34,177 nucleotides of DNA from a virus, in the IMG/VR virus record IMGVR_UViG_3300003702_000318, positions 1-34,177 of that record; one strand, 5' to 3'. Under the pieces are notes generated by a model that was given only the letters and a program-made list of their open reading frames with translations, did no database searches and was not told the origin of the DNA. The position numbers and the translations under genes are program-made. Positions 13,851 through 21,097 of this stretch are shown here, in pieces (position 1 is the first letter of the stretch; every line of letters begins with the position of its first letter).

Positions 13851-16133
13851 ATGAAAAACAAATCGACACTTGCAAAACTTCTCGCTGAAGAGGATATTTT
13901 TGTCGTCCATAAACAGATGGAAACGGCATATTTCAATTCCAAGAGTCGCGAACTGGGTCTTCCTATCTGGAAAGATGAGGAAATGACCAAGGATATTTAC
14001 GATCTTATGGTTTGCCATGAGATCGGTCACGCGCTCTGGACTCCTCTTGATATGCTTGAGGAGGCTCAGATTCGCAAGATTAACCATAGTTTTGTGAATA
14101 TTATTGAAGATGCTCGGATTGAAACCCGTGTCAAGAGTAAGTATCCTGGCGCGATTGGTGTTTTCAATCGGGGATATGTTGATTTAGTCAAAAGGAATTT
14201 TTTTGGTACTGTTGATAAAGATATTAATTCGTTCAATTTGATTGATCGAATCAATATATTTTTCAAGTCAGCTGACAAAAATATTTCATTTTCTGATGAA
14301 GAACAGGTTTGGGTTGATCGAGTTTCATCTTGCACAACTCCTGATGAAGTTCTTGATCTTGCTGAAGAGCTTTATGCTTGGATGGCAGAAAATGCGCCAG
14401 AGGAAACTGAAGAACTTCGTGATCTCCCCGGCATGCCTGGTGAGTCTGATGAGTCTGGTGAGTCTGATGAAAAAGATGGTGGAAACTCTGATGGTTCGGA
14501 TGATAATGCCGAAGATGGAGAATCTGGAAATGATGCTTCTGAAAGCAAATCATCCGAAACTGGCGAAGATGGCGATGAAAACGAATCTTCTGCTGATAAA
14601 TCTTCTGATGAAAAAACAGATGAAAATGACATAAATTCCTCTTCTGATGGAGAATCTTCATCTGAAGTTGGTGGCAAGGAAAGTACTGACAAGGGCGGCT
14701 CGCCTGAGGCCAAGACTGATACTGCTTCTGATAAGGTTATGGACGCGCTTCGGGATAAGACTGCTCAGGATAGGATTTATGCTCGTATCCCCAAGATTGA
14801 TCCAAAGGAAATTATTCTTTCTTACAAAGATGTTTTAGATGAGTTTATTCCTTGGTATCTAACGCAAAAGTCTGAAAATTCACCGCTGTATTGGGATAAG
14901 ACTCTTGAAGAGATTGAAACTCTCAAGCTTGATTCCAAAAAAACTGTTGCTTATATGGTTAAAGAATTTGAGATGAAGAAGGCTGCTGATCAGTATGTTC
15001 GCGCCGCGACCTCTAAAACTGGTTCTTTGGATATGAATAAACTTCATTCATACAAGTATGAAGAGGATTTGTTTCAGAAGGTTACTACTTTGCCTGGTGC
15101 TACTAATCATGGCCTGGTGATGGTTCTGGATTGGTCTGGTTCTATGAATGAGAATCTTACAGGCACTTTGAGTCAGATGTATAATTTGATTTGGTTCTGC
15201 CGCCGGACTAAAATTCCTTTTGAGGTTTTTGCTTTTTCTGATCGTTATGGCAGCTGCAATGGTAGGTATTATCGGGGCAAGGGTTTATTAGAAGCTGCTG
15301 CTAACACTTTCAAGGCTGGTGATATTGCTTTGAATCGTTTCAAGCTTTTGAATTTCTTCTCCAGTAATATGACTATTATTGAAGAAATGAATATGATGCA
15401 TATTCTTTGGATGTATGCTGCGAGGTATGCTAGATATAGGGATTGGAGCAAGGATGGATATCCTTACTCTCCGCCTGGTAATCTTGAATTAGGTGGCACT
15501 CCATTGAATGCTGCGATTATCGCAATGATGGATATTGTTCCTCAGTTCAAAAAAGATACTGGTGTTCAAAAGGTTAATACAATTTTTCTCACCGATGGTG
15601 CTTCGCATCATCTGGAGGGTATATTTGACTTTAAATTGAATAAGGAAACAGGTGATCATACCGAAAGTATTATTTCTTTTGGATTCTCCTTTAAAGAAAT
15701 GAAGTATATTATTACTGATCCAGTAATGAATAAGACCTATGAATGTGAAACTCATAAAGGAATGACTAACGATCTGCTTCGGATTCTCAAGAATCGGGTT
15801 GCTGGAATGAATATAATTGGTTTCTTTATCGCGGGTTCAGGCCGTCAAGGCAAGGTTTCCAAACGGACTCTTCAGTATCTTTTGAGTTCTAATGAAGTGG
15901 TAAATGGAATCAAATTTTTGAATAAGAACAAATATCTTGCAATCAAGCAGTTTGGATATGATGAGTATTATATCCTGCCAGGCGGTTCTGACCTGAAGCC
16001 TGAAAACGAAACTCTTGATGATGATTTGGTTGGTGCGAGTAAGGCGAAGCTCAAGAGTGCTTTTGGTAAGATGTCCAAAGGTAAAATCTCAAGTCGCCAA
16101 TTGCTCAATAAATTTGTGACGATGGTGGCATAG
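13851..16133 (+). CDS. Zinc metallopeptidase-like / VWA domain protein (CobT-like architecture)
   Basis: 760 residues in three parts. The N-terminus has a zincin motif HEIGH (H56, E57, H60) followed by NIIEDARIE (83-91), which could supply a third ligand. Residues about 190-300 form a very acidic Ser/Asp/Glu/Gly linker with short repeats (SDESGESDE). The C-terminus is a von Willebrand A domain with MIDAS residues DWSGS (D427, S429, S431), GGTPLNAAI and FLTDGA (D582). It is paired with a MoxR-type AAA+ ATPase immediately downstream. MoxR/VWA pairs remodel or insert cofactors into target complexes, and cobaltochelatase CobS/CobT is one such pair. The peptidase motif makes a protein-processing role more likely than cobalt insertion. 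There is no Shine-Dalgarno before ATG 13851. Confidence 0.9.
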   Translation: MKNKSTLAKLLAEEDIFVVHKQMETAYFNSKSRELGLPIWKDEEMTKDIYDLMVCHEIGHALWTPLDMLEEAQIRKINHSFVNIIEDARIETRVKSKYPGAIGVFNRGYVDLVKRNFFGTVDKDINSFNLIDRINIFFKSADKNISFSDEEQVWVDRVSSCTTPDEVLDLAEELYAWMAENAPEETEELRDLPGMPGESDESGESDEKDGGNSDGSDDNAEDGESGNDASESKSSETGEDGDENESSADKSSDEKTDENDINSSSDGESSSEVGGKESTDKGGSPEAKTDTASDKVMDALRDKTAQDRIYARIPKIDPKEIILSYKDVLDEFIPWYLTQKSENSPLYWDKTLEEIETLKLDSKKTVAYMVKEFEMKKAADQYVRAATSKTGSLDMNKLHSYKYEEDLFQKVTTLPGATNHGLVMVLDWSGSMNENLTGTLSQMYNLIWFCRRTKIPFEVFAFSDRYGSCNGRYYRGKGLLEAAANTFKAGDIALNRFKLLNFFSSNMTIIEEMNMMHILWMYAARYARYRDWSKDGYPYSPPGNLELGGTPLNAAIIAMMDIVPQFKKDTGVQKVNTIFLTDGASHHLEGIFDFKLNKETGDHTESIISFGFSFKEMKYIITDPVMNKTYECETHKGMTNDLLRILKNRVAGMNIIGFFIAGSGRQGKVSKRTLQYLLSSNEVVNGIKFLNKNKYLAIKQFGYDEYYILPGGSDLKPENETLDDDLVGASKAKLKSAFGKMSKGKISSRQLLNKFVTMVA

Positions 16134-16152
16134 TGATAAAAATGTCACACTT
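16133..16152 (+). promoter_or_regulatory. Candidate operator (copy 2)
   Basis: GTGATAAAAATGTCACACTT directly overlaps the stop codon of the VWA gene and matches the 13714 copy (GTGACAAATATGTCACACTT) at 18 of 20 positions. It lies 23 bases before the -35 box of the ATPase promoter. Confidence 0.5.
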
Positions 16153-16175
16153 CATAAAAAAAAGTTTTTTTGATG

Positions 16176-16204
16176 TTGACAAATCCTCTTGGATATGTTA
16201 GAAT
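16176..16204 (+). promoter_or_regulatory. Sigma70-type promoter for the MoxR-like ATPase gene
   Basis: TTGACA (16176-16181), a 17-base spacer and TAGAAT (16199-16204). The expected start of transcription is about 16211, the A of the first ATG. The sequence closely resembles the 13814 promoter (TTGACAAA-CCT-TTG ... TGTTAG-AT), suggesting a duplicated control region. An A8-G-T7 run (16156-16171) lies between the operator copy and the -35 box. Confidence 0.75.
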
Positions 16205-16210
16205 CTATAT

Positions 16211-17383
16211 ATGATGAGAAATGGAAAAGGACCAATCGTGAATCTTACTCCTCGTAAAAAGTTGTTTGTGGATACCGCCGCTGAAATGTTCGGTGATGGT
16301 GCCACTTTGACAAAGACTCAGACCAAGGCTGCCGCTGAGAAAGCCGGCATTCCGTTTCCAACTTGGTTTCGGAAATATTGCTCTGTTGGATATAATATGT
16401 ACGAACTGCCTTCTGAAGCTGGTTCTACAAACTCTGTTGTTTCTACTCCTGTCGAAGCAGATGCTGCGATGGTTAATCTGGTTGCGACTGGCATAGCCAA
16501 ACAGAATCTTGTTCCCGCTCCATTTGAAGGGTTTGTGCCCTGGGGCAATTTCTCAAAGATTGAGAAGGTCGTTAAGTCTGGTTTGTTTTATCCGATCTTT
16601 GTTACTGGTTTATCTGGTAATGGTAAGACGTTGATGATTGAACAGGTTCACGCCAAATTGAATAGGGAACTTATTCGGGTGAATATCACCATCGAGACTG
16701 ATGAGGATGATTTGCTCGGCGGGTTTCGTTTGATTAATGGTGAAACCAAGTTTGTACCCGGCCCTGTTATCGAAGCGATGGAACGTGGTTGCACTCTGCT
16801 TCTAGATGAGTGCGATCTAGGTTCCAACAAGTTGCTTGCTCTGCAGCCGGTGCTTGAGGGTAAGGGTGTTTATCTCAAGAAGATCAATCAGTGGGTTACT
16901 CCAAAGGATGGTTTTAATGTGATGGCAACTGCTAACACTAAGGGTAAGGGTTCAGAAGATGGACGGTTTATCGGAACCAACATTCTCAATGAAGCATTTT
17001 TAGAGCGGTTTGCAATTACGCTGGAACAGCCCTATGCAACTGCTAAGACTGAGAAGAAGATCGTAATCAACTCTATGAAAAAATATGGTGAGGTTGATGA
17101 GGATTTTGCAAACAATCTAATCACTTGGGCTGAAGTTATTCGTAAGACCTTCTATGATGGTGGCGTTGATGAAGTCATCTCGACTCGTCGGTTAGACCAT
17201 ATTGTAAAGGCCCTTACCATCTTTGGTGATAAGATGGAAGCAATCGAACTCTGCGTTGCTCGGTTTGATGAAGACACTAAGGCCTCCTTCCTTGACCTTT
17301 ACACCAAAATTGATGCTGGTATTGTTACCAGTGAAGAAGATGCTGCTGAGGCAAAGGTAGAAGAAAAAGAGGAAGCGTTTTAA
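16211..17383 (+). CDS. MoxR/CobS-like AAA+ ATPase
   Basis: 390 residues. AAA+ core: Walker A GLSGNGKT (K139 counting from ATG 16211), the MoxR-type segment TIETDEDDLLGGFRLINGETKFVPGPVIEAMERGC, Walker B LLLDECD (D199/E200), sensor-1 region NVMATANTKGKG and ILNEAFLERFAITLEQPY. These segments are the ones by which marine phage proteins get labelled CobS, but the same residues occur throughout the MoxR family. Its partner is the upstream VWA/metallopeptidase protein. The start is uncertain: ATG 16211 coincides with the predicted transcription start, while GTG 16238 has a good AAAAGGA (16225-16231) and begins NLTPRKK. The first ~110 residues form an extra N-terminal domain with a helix-turn-helix-like TKTQTKAAAEKAGIPFPTWF. 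It ends in an acidic tail. Confidence 0.93.
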   Translation: MMRNGKGPIVNLTPRKKLFVDTAAEMFGDGATLTKTQTKAAAEKAGIPFPTWFRKYCSVGYNMYELPSEAGSTNSVVSTPVEADAAMVNLVATGIAKQNLVPAPFEGFVPWGNFSKIEKVVKSGLFYPIFVTGLSGNGKTLMIEQVHAKLNRELIRVNITIETDEDDLLGGFRLINGETKFVPGPVIEAMERGCTLLLDECDLGSNKLLALQPVLEGKGVYLKKINQWVTPKDGFNVMATANTKGKGSEDGRFIGTNILNEAFLERFAITLEQPYATAKTEKKIVINSMKKYGEVDEDFANNLITWAEVIRKTFYDGGVDEVISTRRLDHIVKALTIFGDKMEAIELCVARFDEDTKASFLDLYTKIDAGIVTSEEDAAEAKVEEKEEAF

Positions 17384-17402
17384 AAAAAGTTTTGTATAGG
17401 GG

Positions 17403-17434
17403 TTGAAATTTTTATTTTAATCCCTATATATAAT
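17403..17434 (+). promoter_or_regulatory. Sigma70-like promoter upstream of the hsp20 leader
   Basis: TTGAAA (17403-17408) and an overlapping series of -10-like sequences within TATATATAATATA (17425-17437). TATATA at 17425 or 17427 gives spacers of 16 or 18, and TATAAT at 17429-17434 gives 20. It lies just after the ATPase gene and would start RNA at about 17440. Confidence 0.5.
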
Positions 17435-17474
17435 ATACAAGATAAGCGTGGGGTTCAAAATTACTATCACGGCC

Positions 17475-17502
17475 AAGTCATTGAAATCATTGACTTTTTT
17501 TT
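17475..17502 (+). terminator. Terminator/attenuator-like hairpin in the hsp20 leader
   Basis: AAGTCA-T-TG / CA-T-TGACTT forms an 8-bp hairpin with one T-T mismatch and an AAAT loop (17475-17496), followed by eight T residues (17495-17502). It would end either the MoxR transcript or a roughly 60-base RNA started by the promoter at 17403-17434. Confidence 0.65.
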
Positions 17503-17519
17503 ATCTTGTATGTGTTATC

Positions 17520-17604
17520 CCGCAATCTGTGGGAAAGAGTTTTGGTAGTTTCTCTTAGTAAGGCCAAGAGGTCACACAAAAAAACTACCACTTAACGCAC
17601 CGCC
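17520..17604 (+). ncRNA. Structured 5' leader of hsp20 (possible RNA thermometer or riboregulator)
   Basis: Three nested or serial hairpins can be drawn. CCCGCA-ATC-TGTGGG spans 17520-17534. TGGTAGTTT (about 17550-17558) pairs with AAACTACCA (about 17582-17590) and encloses CTCTT/AAGAG. Then GCACC pairs with GGTGC close to the gene. TCTCTT in the middle hairpin can also pair with AGGAGA of the Shine-Dalgarno site (17637-17643). Heat-shock genes are often controlled by such leaders; that use here is inference. Confidence 0.45.
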
Positions 17605-17649
17605 ATAATGGGGTGCATAACGCAATCTTGCTTAGTAAAGGAGATTAAA

Positions 17650-18087
17650 ATGGTTACAAGCAATGCACTAAGTCTATTCGACAACTTCAATAAACTAACG
17701 CCCTATGCAGTCGGGTTTGATCGAGTTTTCGACAACCTTCAACGCTATGTGGACAATAATGTAACGTCCACAGGGTTTCCACCTTATAACATTCGGAAGG
17801 AAGGTGATTACAAGTATGTAATTGAGATGGCCCTTGCCGGATTCGGTAAGAAGGACATTGAGGTGGAAGTTTCTGATGGTACTCTTTCTATTCGTTCAGT
17901 GAAAGAGAACATCGAGGATGATGACACGATTTATCGTGGAATTTCCTATCGGCGATTTGAACGTAAGTTTACTGTCGCTGATGATGTTGTTGTTAACAGC
18001 GCCTCTTTGGAAAACGGTATGCTCATGGTTGAACTTGAACGCATCGTTCCAGAGGAAAAGAAGCCTCGTATTATTACGGTAAAGTAA
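17650..18087 (+). CDS. hsp20: Small heat shock protein, Hsp20/alpha-crystallin family
   Basis: A 145-residue chaperone of the IbpA type that holds unfolding proteins. It has an N-terminal segment with SLFDNFNKLTPYAVGFDRVFDN, which recalls IbpA, and the alpha-crystallin domain from PYNIRKEGDYKYVIEMALAGFGKKDIEVEVSDGTLSI. The family motif near the end reads SASLENGMLMVELERIVPEEKKPRII (GxLxxxLxR type). The start is ATG 17650 with AAAGGAG at 17637-17643. An in-frame upstream ATG (17608) lies inside the structured leader and lacks a ribosome site. Phage hsp20 genes are common in marine T4-like phages and may help virion assembly. It is bounded by a long structured leader and a downstream hairpin, so it is probably a single-gene unit. 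Confidence 0.94.
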   Translation: MVTSNALSLFDNFNKLTPYAVGFDRVFDNLQRYVDNNVTSTGFPPYNIRKEGDYKYVIEMALAGFGKKDIEVEVSDGTLSIRSVKENIEDDDTIYRGISYRRFERKFTVADDVVVNSASLENGMLMVELERIVPEEKKPRIITVK

Positions 18088-18112
18088 ATAATACTTTAGG
18101 TTAAAATTAAAA

Positions 18113-18146
18113 AGGAAAAGGGAGTTGACTTTGACTCCCTTTTCCT
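18113..18146 (+). terminator. Long perfect hairpin after hsp20, overlapping the next promoter
   Basis: AGGAAAAGGGAGT (18113-18125) pairs perfectly over 13 bp with ACTCCCTTTTCCT (18134-18146), with an 8-base loop. On the + strand GGGAGT/ACTCCC followed by TTTT could act as a modest terminator. On the - strand the full stem is followed by a T run and looks like a stronger terminator. The -35 box of the next promoter begins at the last base of the left arm and runs into the loop. Confidence 0.6.
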
Positions 18147-18153
18147 ATATTAT
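18125..18153 (+). promoter_or_regulatory. Sigma70-type promoter for the clamp/clamp-loader region
   Basis: TTGACT (18125-18130), a 17-base spacer and TATTAT (18148-18153). The leader is about 20 bases with AAGGAG (18168-18173) before ATG 18180. The spacer contains the right arm of the hairpin, so hairpin formation in the upstream transcript and promoter use share the same DNA. Confidence 0.7.
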
Positions 18154-18179
18154 GTTATATTATGATAAAGGAGTCATAA

Positions 18180-19187
18180 ATGAAAATATTTGAATTTAAT
18201 AGTCCAGAAGAAATGAAAGATGGAGCTGTTGCTAAACGAGTTGATGGAGAGGGCAATCCAGTTGATGAAGATGGTACTCCTATAGTTACAGTAGATTCTG
18301 CTGTTGATCAGGGAAAGTCATTTGACGGAGAAACTGAAGATGCTAAATATGCTCGCGAAGAAACAAAACGAATCTTTGAAGAAGAAACAAAAATGCTCGA
18401 AGAAAATCATGGACTAAGTTTTGCGATTCGTCCTATTAAAAATTTCTGTATAGGCAGAATTGAATTTCCTATGGAAATTATTGATGAGGTTAATGAACAT
18501 ATTGATAATAAAATTATACCACACTCAAAAAGTTTTGCTGATGGTTTGGTTGGTCAACTTAAAAATGATAAAAAATCAGCACAATTAGATTTTCCTCTTG
18601 ACGATGATATTGGTCAACAATTAAAAACAGTTTTCGATCAAGTAGGCACTACTTATTTGAAACAAGGTTATGAGAGAGATGCAACAGCAGAGTGTTTTCA
18701 ATGTTGGACAAATCATGCTTATGCTGGAGATTATAATCCTTATCACGATCATGGCACCCAGTCGCTTGCCGGTTTATCTGGATTTCTTTGGTTAAAAGTT
18801 CCAGAATGTATTAGTGAACTTAATGAAGTTCCAGAAAGCTTAAATAATGCAAGTGGTTCTATTGATGGATTTACTCACTTGGTCTGGGGCACAAATTCAC
18901 GAAGAGATGTTCTTCAATTAAAATGTCAAACTGAAGATTATGTTAAACCAGTGGTTGGAGTTATGTTAGTATTTCCCTGTTGGTTGAAACATGCAGTTTT
19001 ACCTTTTTTTGGTGAAGGTGAAAGACGTTCAATGGCTATGAATTGGAACGTAAAAGATTCAGAACAGGAATTATTTAAACATTTATCGGAACGTGAGAAG
19101 AAAAATTATAGTAAAATAAAAATTGAAAAAGAGGAACTTACTAAAAGTAAGCCGGTATTGGAAGCATCAGATATAGGACCAGTATAG
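18180..19187 (+). CDS. 2OG-Fe(II) oxygenase-like protein with acidic N-terminal extension
   Basis: 335 residues. The first ~80 are acidic and disordered-looking (DGEGNPVDEDGTPIVTVDSA). The oxygenase domain follows: NHAYAGDYNPYHDHGT (Fe-binding His residues), LSGFLWLKVPE, SIDGFTHLVWGTNS, VFPCWLKHAVLPFFGEGERRSMAMNW (distal His and Arg). The gene at 21597 is a clear paralogue sharing HxYAGDYNPxHxHGT, DGxTxxVWG and PFFGEGERRxM, but lacks the acidic extension. The C-terminal 45 residues are Lys/Glu-rich. Substrate unknown. It is the first gene of the operon containing the sliding clamp and loader, so it is probably expressed early with replication genes. Confidence 0.82.
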   Translation: MKIFEFNSPEEMKDGAVAKRVDGEGNPVDEDGTPIVTVDSAVDQGKSFDGETEDAKYAREETKRIFEEETKMLEENHGLSFAIRPIKNFCIGRIEFPMEIIDEVNEHIDNKIIPHSKSFADGLVGQLKNDKKSAQLDFPLDDDIGQQLKTVFDQVGTTYLKQGYERDATAECFQCWTNHAYAGDYNPYHDHGTQSLAGLSGFLWLKVPECISELNEVPESLNNASGSIDGFTHLVWGTNSRRDVLQLKCQTEDYVKPVVGVMLVFPCWLKHAVLPFFGEGERRSMAMNWNVKDSEQELFKHLSEREKKNYSKIKIEKEELTKSKPVLEASDIGPV

Positions 19188-19206
19188 GGTGTTGTTAAAC
19201 CATTTG

Positions 19207-19485
19207 ATGAAAATTGAATACAAGTATAATGAAGATAAAGCATTAGCTGAACTCTCAAAGTATATTGATTCTACATATGATGAACATTATAGCAAGAACA
19301 AGTTTCAAGCTACAGAATTTATCATAGATGGTGGTCATGGTGAAGGGTTTTGTATCGGCAATATACTAAAATATGCACAACGGTATGGAAAGAAGAATGG
19401 TAAGGATAGAAGAGACTTGCTAAAAGTGATACATTATGGTATCATAGCGCTATACATTAATGAAATGGAGAATAGTGAAGAATGA
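19207..19485 (+). CDS. DUF3310/SaV-like small protein
   Basis: 92 residues from ATG 19207; a GTG at 19189 would add six residues but has no ribosome site. The C-terminal half, GEGFCIGNILKYAQRYGKKNGKDRRDLLKVIHYGIIALYI, matches the pattern of DUF3310 (phage nucleotide kinase-like, F-GNxxKYxxRxGxK-xxDLxKxxxYxxxxL), a short helical domain common in phages. Its function is not established. The gene ends in an ATGA overlap with gene 45, so it is coupled to clamp synthesis. Confidence 0.75.
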   Translation: MKIEYKYNEDKALAELSKYIDSTYDEHYSKNKFQATEFIIDGGHGEGFCIGNILKYAQRYGKKNGKDRRDLLKVIHYGIIALYINEMENSEE

Positions 19486-20144
19486 AATTAAGTAATGAAA
19501 CGGTATCTGTATTGAAGAATTTTGCTACAATCAATCAGAACCTTGTGATTAAGAGTGGTCAGAAGTTAACTACAATGTCTGCGATGAAGAATATTGTAGC
19601 AAAAGCTACAGTAAAGGAAAAGTTTCCTAAAGAGTTTGCTATCTATGATTTAAATGAATTTTTATCGGCAATATCTTTGTTTACAAAACCAGAGTTAGAT
19701 TTTAAAGATGACTTTGTTGTGATTACAGAAGAAGGCAATAAAGAACGATTGAAGTATTGGTATTCTGATCCGTCAGTGGTTACTACGCCGACTAAAGATA
19801 TTACTATGCCAGAGTGTGAAGTAAAATTTAATTTATCTAGTGATCAACTTTCAACAATTACTAAAGCGGCCGCAGTTATTGGTGCGCCTGATATGTCACT
19901 TGAAAATGGAAGTCTTAAAGCTACAGACAAAAAGAATGATACTGCAAATGACTATGTAATGGATTTGGAAGTTGATAGCAAAAGTAGTGATTATAATTTC
20001 TGGTTTAGGGTTGAAAATTTAAAACTTATTCCTGGCTCTTATGATGTTCAAGTATCTTCTAAAAATATTAGTCATTTTAGGAATTCAACAGGAAATGTTG
20101 AATACTTTATTGCTCTGGAACCAGAGTCTAATTACAATGCCTAA
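19482..20144 (+). CDS. 45: Sliding clamp gp45
   Basis: DNA polymerase processivity clamp and coactivator of late transcription. The 220-residue protein fits T4 gp45 (228). It starts MKLSNETVSVLKNFATINQNLVIKSG, a typical gp45 N-terminus. It then shows alternating beta segments with IYDLNEFLSAISLF, a segment around LKYWYSDPSVV and the C-terminal YFIALEPESNYNA. It is followed by gene 44 and, after three inserted genes, gene 62. The order 45-44-62-regA-43 is that of T4. It would link replication with gp55-dependent late transcription. Confidence 0.94.
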   Translation: MKLSNETVSVLKNFATINQNLVIKSGQKLTTMSAMKNIVAKATVKEKFPKEFAIYDLNEFLSAISLFTKPELDFKDDFVVITEEGNKERLKYWYSDPSVVTTPTKDITMPECEVKFNLSSDQLSTITKAAAVIGAPDMSLENGSLKATDKKNDTANDYVMDLEVDSKSSDYNFWFRVENLKLIPGSYDVQVSSKNISHFRNSTGNVEYFIALEPESNYNA

Positions 20145-20161
20145 TTTGAGGATTTTATATT

Positions 20162-21097
20162 ATGGAAACATTTTTGTGGGTAGAACAGTACCGTCCCAAG
20201 GACATAGAGTCGTGTGTACTTCCCAAGACTTTAAAAGATACACTAACTGATTTTATTAGTGAAGGTAAATTACCAAATTTAATTTTTTTTGGTCCGCCCG
20301 GTGTTGGTAAAACAACAGCTGCTAAAGCATTAATTGAAAAAATTAATGCAACTTATATAATGATAAATGGTTCTGAGGAATCTGGAATTGATGTTTTAAG
20401 AACCAAAATTAAAAATTTTGCGTCCACTGTTTCGCTTCATGGTGGTCGTAAATATGTTATACTTGATGAAGCAGATTATTTAAATCCACAATCAACCCAA
20501 CCAGCTTTGCGAGGGTTTATAGAAGAGTTTCATAAGAACTGTGGATTTATTTTTACTTGTAATTATAAAAATCGTTTGATACCACCACTACATTCTCGTT
20601 GTAGTGTTATTGATTTCTCTATTCCAAATTCAGAAAAACAGAAACTTGCTTCTGAATTTTTTAAAAGAGTCATAACAATTCTTCAAGATCAAAATATTGA
20701 ATATGATAAGAGAGTTGTTGCAGAAGTAATCAATAAATACTTTCCAGACTGGCGTAGGGTGTTAAATGAACTACAAAGATATTCTGTGTCAGGTGCAATT
20801 GATGCAGGCATACTTGTAGATATTGCGGAAGTAAATATCAAAGAGTTAATGCACTCTATGAAGAATAAGGAGTTTACTAATGTTCGCAAGTGGGCTGTCG
20901 ATAATTTGGACAACGATCCAGTTCGGTTGTTTCGTCGTATCTATGACAATCTTTATGACTATGTGGATAGTAACAGTATTCCCCATGTGGTTGTTGTTCT
21001 CGGCGAGTATCAATATAAAGCAGCGTTTGTCGCAGACCAAGAAATTAATTTAATGGCTTGTCTTACAGAAATAATGGCTCGGACAAAATTTAAATGA
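20162..21097 (+). CDS. 44: Clamp loader large subunit gp44
   Basis: AAA+ ATPase that with gp62 loads the gp45 clamp. FLWVEQYRPKDIESCVLP at the N-terminus, P-loop GPPGVGKT at 44-51, Walker B ILDEADYLN, arginine-finger/SRC motif PPLHSRCSVIDF, and the C-terminal helical collar region. The 311 residues compare with T4 gp44 (319). GAGG upstream of ATG 20162 is a reasonable ribosome site. The stop codon overlaps the next start as ATGA. Confidence 0.96.
   Translation: METFLWVEQYRPKDIESCVLPKTLKDTLTDFISEGKLPNLIFFGPPGVGKTTAAKALIEKINATYIMINGSEESGIDVLRTKIKNFASTVSLHGGRKYVILDEADYLNPQSTQPALRGFIEEFHKNCGFIFTCNYKNRLIPPLHSRCSVIDFSIPNSEKQKLASEFFKRVITILQDQNIEYDKRVVAEVINKYFPDWRRVLNELQRYSVSGAIDAGILVDIAEVNIKELMHSMKNKEFTNVRKWAVDNLDNDPVRLFRRIYDNLYDYVDSNSIPHVVVVLGEYQYKAAFVADQEINLMACLTEIMARTKFK

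Noticed and set aside
14440-14475. Tandem DNA repeat TCTGATGAGTCTGGTGAGTCTGATG
   Set aside because: It is explained by the Ser-Asp-Glu-Ser-Gly linker codons and is too short and imperfect to be a separate element.
14263-14713. Long minus-strand reading frames (132 and 113 residues) opposite the acidic linker
   Set aside because: They are low-complexity Ser/His-rich mirrors of the Asp/Glu/Ser-coding repeats of the VWA gene, without a ribosome site or recognisable family.
16211-17383. Annotation as cobaltochelatase CobS (with the 13851 gene as CobT)
   Set aside because: The motifs are shared by all MoxR ATPases, no cobalamin pathway gene is present, and the partner has a zinc-peptidase motif not explained by cobalt insertion.
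17440-17610. Possible tRNA in the hsp20 leader (GGGTTCAAAAT resembling a T-loop, several hairpins, a CCA)
   Set aside because: No acceptor stem pairs correctly around it, the hairpins do not make a cloverleaf and no anticodon arm is in the right place.
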